Assembly: GCA_028671895.1 (NCBI GenBank) | Contig: CM053802.1 | Span: 35,502,201 to 35,566,200, forward strand | Length of the DNA stretch: 64,000 nucleotides | DNA from: Oenanthe sinensis | Lineage: Eukaryota > Streptophyta > Magnoliopsida > Apiales > Apiaceae | Reading direction: 5' to 3' | Part shown: positions 56,967 through 64,000 of the stretch, in pieces | Layout of the letters: the number at the start of each line of letters is the position of its first letter | Numbering within the stretch: position 1 is the first letter of the stretch | Program-made: the position numbers and the translations under genes | Notes under the pieces: generated by a model | What the model was told of the DNA's origin: nothing | Seen by the model: the letters and a program-made list of their open reading frames with translations, nothing else | Databases searched by the model: none

Positions 56967-58727
56967 TGTTGGGTCCCGGAAGTATCGTAGAAGGGGGGTT
57001 GAATGCGATACTGACAACAATTTAAAATTCTTCTCAGAATTTGCGGAATTAAATTATTGCTTTAGCTGAGGATTCGGGTCCTTGTAGTGTTTGAGAGGCT
57101 GACTTACTAACTTTCTATTTTTATGATATAACAATTAAGATATAGAAATTAGCAAGTAAGTAAACAAGATTCAAGTTAAATACGTATATTAAACTTGAAA
57201 TGGTATTACAATATTCTGTAGGATAAACATTTAATTCCTAGAACAAATTTGACATGAATTGTTCTACTTAAGGAATTAAAACCAAACTAGCACAGAAAGT
57301 CTGTGAATATAACTTTGCAGACAAATTGCTGAATTTGTAAGTTTTTTTTACTCTGAAAAATGAAGCCCCTGGCCTCATATTTATAGAGGTGGAAAGCCAG
57401 CATGACTTATCCCAATATGACCTTTTTTCTCATCAAATTAAGCCTTGTATGACTCTTTAGAAAGCTGGGCATGACTTATTTCTGTCGGTATGACTCTTCA
57501 AAATTCGGTATGACTTATCTTAAAGTCATATTCAATTTTTCTTTTAATTAAATAAATCAGTATGACTTATTTAATAAAGAAAACAATTCGGTATGACTTG
57601 TCATATAATAAATCAAAGCTCGGTATGACTCATTTAGAATCCGGTATGACTCATCAGAAATTCGGTATGACTTATTTTGATCGACCTCGGTATGACTTAA
57701 TTTAATTAAATAAATCGGTATGACTTATTTTAATTAAATTAAATCAGCTCGGTATGACTTTCCAGAATCAATTCTCTCGGTATGACTTTATTTGAATTGT
57801 TCTCGGTATGACCTTCTTCTCTGCAAGCTTTTCATTTTCTTTTCAATTGAATTGACAAGTGTCAGCATGTAATTGGTTCCTTTGAAAAACATCACCTGCC
57901 ATTTCAATTTGTAAAAGCAAGGGGCCTATTTCGTCCTGTAGTGGATAGGCTCCGTAGAAATGCTTTTCGACCCGCACAGCTTATAATCTTTGATTAATAA
58001 ATAATAAATTTAATTCAAAAATTATAAAAATAAATATCTAATATTATTTAAATATTTATAAATATAATTTACCAAATAAAATAAAATATTTATTAATTAA
58101 ATAAATCCTTACGCTCTAAGCTGCGGTCTCCTGATCGTCTGGAACCGAACTCCTTTTCACTTGGAAATGATAAATCAATTCCAACCGGGGTTCCACTTTT
58201 AAGAATATATGACTCTGCATTTCTTCTGTGTCATTTCTTTTATCGCCTTGTCTTCAAGTCAGTACCGTATCTCTTTGAGCTTTCAGCTTCTGTCATTCTA
58301 AAATAATTCTAAATTAATTAATCCTTTAATTAATTTAAGAAATAAATTAATTCTGAGTGAATTAATTTACTAGTTAAATTAACTAATTATTTTAATTAAT
58401 TAATAGAGAATTAAATTAAAGGCTTGACTATTGTTGATGTAGATAAGACTCTTCTGTTCTTCAACAATAACCTTTTTAACCACTTGAACTTTTTGATGAC
58501 GAATCTTCACTGACATTGTTGACACCCTGTGCACTGGTCTGGTTCACGGATGACTAACTACAATGTTGATTCTCATTTCTGCTGTAGTGGTCTTTGTGTC
58601 TTCTCTTGTCCTGTCATGGCTTCTTTTGTTCTTCCTCTATATTCAATATTTATTATTTATTTCGCTTTCTTATCTGAGTTGAGTTGTCATCTACTTATTA
58701 CAAATAGGACTAGTAATATGACTTTCA
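56967..58727 (-). repeat. 3' LTR of element H
   Basis: Plus-strand start TGTTGGGTCCCGGAAGTATC and end ATATGACTTTCA, followed by ATCTCCCTCTATTTG, the complement of the polypurine tract. In element sense it starts TGAAAGTCATATTACTAG, like element A, and ends GATACTTCCGGGACCCAACA, like family B. It contains an array of CGGTATGACTT at 57478-57815 (separate entry). Left flank TTAGG (56962-56966). Confidence 0.88.
57478..57815. repeat. CGGTATGACTT array in LTR H
   Basis: About 13 copies of CGGTATGACT(T) at irregular 20-35 bp spacing, separated by AT-rich sequence containing TTAATTAAATAAAT. It is the complement of the AAGTCATACCG motif in the element A 3' LTR and interior. It lies in the LTR upstream part, where U3 enhancers are expected. 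Confidence 0.88.
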
Positions 58728-58990
58728 ATCTCCCTCTATTTGTTGTTAAACATTTAACACACAAATTCCTAGAGGATAACTCAACTAACAACTAAGAAAA
58801 TAAATACAACATTTAAGAACTGTAAATAATAAATTGTTTTCTGGATCATATAATACATTTCCAGATTTCAATTATGAAAGATAAATATAAGATAGATGTT
58901 CCTCTTGACTGAACATATTTAACAAAGTTCTATCTGGACTTACCTATCATTACCAGCTTCAGAAGTATCAACTTCACCTTCTTCTAGAGT
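58728..58990 (-). other. 3' tail of element H (A-type)
   Basis: Matches the tail of element A (12290-12567) in element sense: TTAGAAGAAGGTGAAG-like aORF end, GAGGAACATCTATCTTATATTTATC, TTAGTTGAGTTATC and the polypurine tract. Next to it, 58991-59110 is the equivalent tail of family B, so the two tails lie in tandem. Confidence 0.72.
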
Positions 58991-60690
58991 TTAACTTTTT
59001 TTAATCAGGTGTCATTGGTAGATCTTCAGTGACTGGTTTCTCTGGACCAGATTCTGCATTTCCAGATTTCTTGAGAAATTGAAATGAAAGATGTTTGTTC
59101 CTATAACACTGAACATATTATACAAGTAGTATTATCTTCATTTCTCAGACTCATCACTACTCCCCCTTAGGATGGCAGGGATGAAGTCTTGTTCTCTTCT
59201 TACCATCTATCCTCTGTTTCTCCAACTTCTGTCTTCACTTCTCTCCCAAGGTGAATTCATTTTCCCCTTATGTGAATTATCCAACCAATTTAATAGAAGT
59301 AATAACAAACATGGCATACATACAGCATTAAACCATCGCAGATATAAAAAATGCAAACTATGACATGTTATGCATTTTAGAAAATCCAGTTAATCCTATA
59401 TACAAGAATTTTCTAAAATCAAATGGATCCAATCCAAGCATGTTGTTATATACCCCCTTTTCAACAATGGAGTAATCCTCTTCTAATAAAAGTTTTTGTT
59501 AAACAATTCTCCCATTTGGATCTTGTTCAACACTTTTCCCTTTTTGGATCTACTTCTCCCTTTTTGGATCTTGTTCAATAGTTCGAACTGTTCAACACTT
59601 CTCCCCCTTAGTTGAGTAATCCTCTTCAGAATCCTTATTAATAGAAGAAATTTCATCCCCCTTAGTTGAGTAACATTATAAATCTGTAACAGATAATTGG
59701 GAATGGGATTTGGTAATTGTGTTAGTGTGTGATTTTACTTTTTGTTTCTCACATGTGTTTCGCTCATATACTCTCTAAGTGTTTCACTCATAGAATATAT
59801 ATTTTCACTCTTTCTCACTTGTGTTTCACTCTTTCCTCACAACACTGTTTCTCTCTCTCAGTACGGATGACACAATCGTTTGTACCTGCAAGAAAGATCA
59901 CCATAGCCCCTTCAAGAGAGGTCACTGGTGGTGCAATGGGGTTTCGTAAATCCCCGTCCTCAATTGAATCCATTAAAATATTTGACTTTGAAAACTGAAT
60001 TGCTTCAGGAATAGATTCAATGAGTTGCTGATCATCTAAGATGATCTATTCCGTTAGGAATCCAGATATGTTCCATCTGGGGAGGGAGACAAGGATCTAT
60101 AATGTAGCAAATGATCTAAGTTTCCTCCTGACGCCTGTGAAGGCATGTTGATTCAGTCAGAATCATCAATCATCCTTCCTTCCTTGATATGGAAGTTTAG
60201 AATAATTGCTTCCGTCAATTCATCCTTAGTGTGTGACAATCCTTACAGTGCATTTGAATATATACATTTATGGTTTGAAGTGTTTAAGAGTGTCCAGATG
60301 AAGTTGACTCTTTATAAATGGCCTTGGCTGACAGGCTGAATTCAATAGACTCACTCTGTTGAGAGAATGAACCTAGTAACAGTTTTGCCATTTGCAAATC
60401 TATACCCTTTTGGGAGGATATAGATTAGTTAGCAGTTGCCTTGGTTTCAATTTCATATTCTAACTAGAGGCAGAGCTGCTGGAACACTCATAGATACTTC
60501 ACTTTTCTAGTGCACTAGAGGAACTTACTCTCTCACCCTCTTTAGTTGATAAAGCTTTTCTTTTCTGGGGTTTAGTAGATGAAGTTGTATATGTTTGAGT
60601 GTTTGGTTCTATGATCTGTGTTAGAGATTGTAGGTTTTCAATCCCTTGATCTTGTCCTATAACCACTGAGGGCTCAATATAACAATTGTA
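58991..60690 (-). pseudogene. Element H aORF remnant, copy 1
   Basis: Minus-strand remnant of the extra ORF. From the right: a block equivalent to family B 38521 on (TCAGTGGTTATAGGACAAG, then GGGATTGAAAACC), a short TAGCTTT-type region, then Ser/Arg-rich sequence equivalent to the GTGAAACACTTGTGTTTCAC-like repeats of B (59750-59850), and GGGGGAG runs (59150-59170, 59600-59660). No long open frame. Assigned by block similarity only. Confidence 0.55.
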
Positions 60691-61447
60691 TATATATTTA
60701 TATCAATTGATTAAACAATATATCAAGATCGAGATTACCTACTTTTACCTCGAGTCGATTGCTCTTGTTCGGCAGGACACAGATATGCTTTTATTATTAG
60801 TGACTTTCAGATAAACAATATATATATTATCACTAACAACAAAAATCATAATTAATTGCAATGAAACAATAACAAACTATCAAAATATGATAATTAATAA
60901 TAATTTCAAAAAGCAAGTAATTATGCTTCTAATATCTCATCGTATTAAAACTATGAAACTAATAAACGATGAATTGCTTCAATTCATAATTTTAATAAGA
61001 TAAAATAATCTTGCTAAATACTAAATAATCATAGGAATGAAAATTAGCATTTAACTTCATACATTATATCAGAGATATATGTAAGCTCGAGAAAGTAGAT
61101 GTAAAGAAATTCACAAGTCCTTTAAATATTGACATTTAATACTTATGATTCTTAGAACAACTTCTCGTAGACAAAAATAAAATTAAAAAAAAATGAAATA
61201 AACTATAAAATAAAAATATGCCAATTTAATAGGAAAAAAATATGCCAATCGTTGATACCAATTGTTGAAAAAATATATTATCTAAGAGCATGATACGAAA
61301 TTTTCTTTAAGATACATGTCCCTTAATAAAACGCGGGAAAGTTGTATCTGAGAATAAAGTTTCTATCACTTACGAATTTCATATAAGGCAAATTTCCCAT
61401 AATAAAATGCGGGAATTTGTACCAAAGAAGAAATTCAATTCTCTTAA
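60691..61447 (-). other. AT-rich spacer of element H, copy 1
   Basis: No gene. Blocks match family B 36740-37150 and 38190-38390 but in a different relative order, so the interior is scrambled. A short TTGATACCAATTGTTGA near 61252 looks like a partial initiator-Met PBS (8 of 12 bases), which may mark an old element junction. Confidence 0.55.
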
Positions 61448-61449
61448 GG

Positions 61450-61452
<3 letters not shown>

Positions 61453-61524
<72 letters not shown>
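61453..61524. repeat. (AT)n microsatellite
   Basis: About 36 uninterrupted AT dinucleotides. It sits exactly between the two duplicated blocks of element H, at the breakpoint. The minus-strand open frame through it (poly Ile-Tyr) is an artefact. Confidence 0.95.
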
Positions 61525-61527
<3 letters not shown>

Positions 61528-61559
61528 CAGTATGAATGCCAATTAAATAAAACTGTACA

Positions 61560-62040
61560 AAACTAAAAATGTTGCATGTACCTCTCACTGTGCACGCCTT
61601 GCAATGTGTTCCTAGAATTTATCTATTTAGGCTTACCATCAGCGTGAGTGCCAGTGGTGTGCTTGACTCATTACAAAGTACTCTGGCTGACGAGCGAATT
61701 TCAATGGACTCATCTTGTAGAGAGAATGATTCCAGAGACAGTTTTATTGCCTTTTCAGCTCTGCATCCTTTTGAGAAGATGCAGATGAGCTTACAGTTAC
61801 CTCAGTTATATACTCCTTTTCTTCTCTGGAGGTAGAGCTGTGGGTGCACTTCCGACATCATCCTTATTTGCTGCATCAAGTGCAGTATCTCCCTTATCAA
61901 CCTCTAACTTAAATGAGTTCCTTATATCTCCAGGGGTTAATATATGGAAGTGGATGAATTGGTATTTGGTACTATGGCCTGGGTAAGAGATTGATGGGTT
62001 TTCAACCTCTTGGCCAGTTTCTAAAGCCACTAGGGGCTAA
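61560..62040 (-). pseudogene. Element H aORF remnant, copy 2
   Basis: Frame 62030-61806 (74 aa) reads ALETGQEVENPSISYPGHS, KYQFIHFHILTPGDIR and KLEVDKGDTALDAANKDDVG, then APTALPPEK: the same protein region as family B 38530-38740. Further left, SIEIRSSARVLCNESS-like sequence (61720-61660) follows. It ends at the microsatellite. The best preserved copy of this part of the aORF. Confidence 0.68.
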
Positions 62041-63340
62041 CTGGAAAGAACCAATTGAGATAAAAAGATAATCATCTTAACATTCCAAAACATATTTTTC
62101 ATCCCAAAGAGAAGGAAAAATATAATAAGGAATGATAATAGATTGCATTAAAGCACTTTCAATAAAAGAGTTTTGTCAGAACTAAAGATTTATCATTTAA
62201 AAGCATGATACAAAATTTTCTTTAAGATACATATCCCATAATAAAACGCGGGAAAGTTGTATCATAGAAGAAAGTTTTTATCCTTTATGAATTTTCTATA
62301 AGGCAAACTTCCCATTATAAAACACGAGAATTTATACCAAATAAGAAATTCAACTCTCTTACCAAATTATATCTCGTTAAAATGACTCTTTTCCTTTATA
62401 CCTTAATACTGTATGATTTGAAAATAGTTTTGCAAGCCATCCTTATCAGATAGAGGACTATGACTTTCCGACATATAATGCAATTATGATCTTCATCATT
62501 TTTGTCCACCTGATATTATCCCTAACTTAAAATAAAAAATTTCATGACAATAGGGGTGGATGTATTCTTAGTAATACAGTATAAGGCCTTCAAAGCAACA
62601 ACCACTGTTTAGGTACTTTGAATCAATGTGCAACAAACATTGAAACAAGTGTTTAAAAACAAATCATTTTACAAATGGTTGATACCTCGAAGTAAAAACA
62701 ATTTTGGAAATATTTCTAAGTATATAAAATATTGAGAATTTTATATACACATAACTTGGAAAATACTTCCGTTTTTCAATATTAGTGTTTTTAAAATATG
62801 CATTGATTATTTAGATCAGTAATTCTAAATAATGTCACTAATATTAAAAGTGTCACAATTATTTGTAACAAAACATTTAAAAACATCAGAGAAAAATATC
62901 AAAAAAGTAAGATATCATTAACTGATACTCATTAAATATTTATCATACAAACAATTATGCTGCATATTATTTTAATTCATTTAAATCATGAGACTGATAT
63001 GACATTGAATTGTCTAACATCATAATTTAAATCAATTAAGATAATATACAAACTTATGCTAGAACACCTAATTACCACATATGCATATAACATTGTAAAC
63101 ATGATAATTAAAGTAGTAGCACTAAGTACGAGGTTCTGGATTTCAAATAAATTCACAAGTCCTTTAAATATGGAAAATGTAAAACTTGTGAACTCATTTA
63201 AGAATTCCTTACAGATGAGATTTCCAACAAATATGCACATACATAATATCCCAACTTCACTAACCAACTTAGACAAAATGAATTCATCAAGCTGTTTAGC
63301 AAATATCTGCAAGTTATTCTACTAAGGACTACTCTCGATA
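62041..63340 (-). other. AT-rich spacer of element H, copy 2
   Basis: No gene. The complement matches family B 36250-38520 in the same order, including the GCGGGAAAGTTGTATCATAG and CCTCGAAGTAAAAACAATT blocks. The frames at 62986-63325 are chance frames in this spacer. Confidence 0.7.
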
Positions 63341-64000
63341 TAAATGATACCTAGTGTCCATGCGCTTGTTTCGTGAGTGGTGAAGAGATTATCCAGCAGA
63401 GTTGATGGAGTTTGACAGCTTCTGGTAATTACCTCCCTGTCTTTCTTATAACCTGCATTATCTATATCTATATAGCCAATTAGGTTAAACCTGGTATCTT
63501 TAGGGTACCTGATTCTTAGAATTGGTAATCCCTTAAGATATCTAACAATTCATATCTTAGCTATAAGATTAGATTCTCTAGTATCCACGTGGAAACTTGC
63601 ACATAGGCATATTGAGAATAAAATACATGGTCTTTATGCACAGTAGACCCACATATAATATAACCATGGTATACTTGCACTAAACATTATGTGTGTGTGC
63701 CTTGTATTCTAGAGAAATATGTGTATAACGACTCTAATATAAATTCATATTCAAGTAATTAGCAGTTAGAGTGTCATACCATGTCCTTGACGATTGCTTG
63801 ATCTCTTACCTCCGTCATAGAGAGCTTTGTGAAGAGAATGATATACAAATTCCAGTGGATATGAAACTTCAAAGTCCAGGAGTTGTTGTACATCAACTTG
63901 TTCAGCCCTAATAGTATCAAGTCTCATCTCTGGTGCTTTAGTTAGATCGTGAAAGTCCCGAAGATTTTGTTTCCATCATCGTCGATACCTTCTGTTACAA
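63341..64000 (-). pseudogene. Copia RNase H/RT remnant of element H
   Basis: In the minus strand, decayed RNase H (equivalents of the HSRNKHMDTRYHLY segment at 63340-63390, and TGSCQFLG-like text absent) and the RT-end segment (ISYRDIDNAGYKKDRE-like, near 63440-63470) are followed to the right by RT pieces (SKALYDGGK-like near 63810-63830 and the EVPLDFEVSYPLEFVYH region). No open frame. The element continues past the window end. Confidence 0.6.

Larger units (their letters stand above)
56967..64000 (-). mobile_element. Element H: copia retrotransposon with rearranged family-B interior
   Basis: Minus-strand element. The 3' LTR (58727-56967) has an A-type start and a B-type end. The interior runs right from 58728 to the window end: tail, aORF remnant, spacer, a microsatellite, a second aORF remnant, spacer, then RNase H and RT remnants. 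Spacer and aORF blocks occur twice (61440-58728 and 64000-61570), so the interior is rearranged or two elements are joined. The 5' part is outside the window. Confidence 0.78.

Noticed and set aside
58529..58795. 88-aa frame spanning the end of LTR H
   Set aside because: It crosses the LTR/interior boundary and the polypurine tract in antisense to the element, so it is not a gene.
61379..61588. Minus-strand frame with a long Ile-Tyr run
   Set aside because: It reads the (AT)n microsatellite.
1..64000. Host protein genes, tRNA or rRNA genes
   Set aside because: I looked for non-transposon domains and for tRNA-like A/B boxes in cloverleaf context and saw none. Only PBS sequences complementary to tRNA ends were found.

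Overview
This is repetitive nuclear DNA from a plant, almost certainly a eudicot with a repeat-rich genome. I find no host gene, tRNA or rRNA. Nearly all of the window can be assigned to LTR retrotransposons (Ty1/copia and Athila-type Ty3/gypsy), their LTR fragments and short tandem arrays, nested in and truncated by one another. The plant assignment rests on the copia polyprotein domains, primer binding sites (PBS) complementary to plant initiator tRNA-Met, and an Athila-like gypsy element with a 'putative plant transposon protein' type extra ORF. I cannot name the species.

Layout, left to right. 1-173: 3' end of a copia LTR. 174-859 and 13953-14793: two halves of a ~140-bp higher-order minisatellite, split by element A. 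860-13947: element A, a full-length (13.1 kb) + strand copia element with an AAGAG target duplication, gag-pol, and a second, ~3.6-kb coiled-coil ORF (aORF, 8771-12346) between pol and the 3' LTR. 14794-15690: reverse copia protease/integrase fragment. 15883-16343 and 26335-27175: remains of copia element C. Between them (16344-26334) is a reverse-strand Athila-like gypsy element, G1, with gag, protease, RT, RNase H, integrase and an env-position ORF. 27176-29288: an LTR-like stretch starting TGTAATAACCC. 29289-33076: reverse copia element E, with one LTR, PBS and an intact 596-aa gag. 33077-34251: LTR D. 34252-46945: a three-LTR, two-interior array of copia family B, which has lost gag-pol but keeps remnants of the aORF. 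46946-50607: copia element F (+), truncated. 50608-56966: reverse copia element G2. 56967-64000: reverse copia element H, with an A-type LTR and rearranged B-type interior.

The most interesting theme is the copia lineage A/B/H. It carries a long extra ORF downstream of pol. Element A repeats its LTR motif AAGTCATACCG in the interior just upstream of that ORF, which suggests a possible internal promoter. The derivatives B and H have shed most of gag-pol but keep aORF remnants and the LTRs. LTRs in this group share nearly the same 3' end (TTCAACCCCCCTTCTACGATACTTCGGGACCCAACA-like, in pieces), but each family has its own short tandem array inside the LTR. All pol genes except the E gag are broken, and many of the stops look like C-to-T (or G-to-A) transitions, as expected from old methylated DNA.
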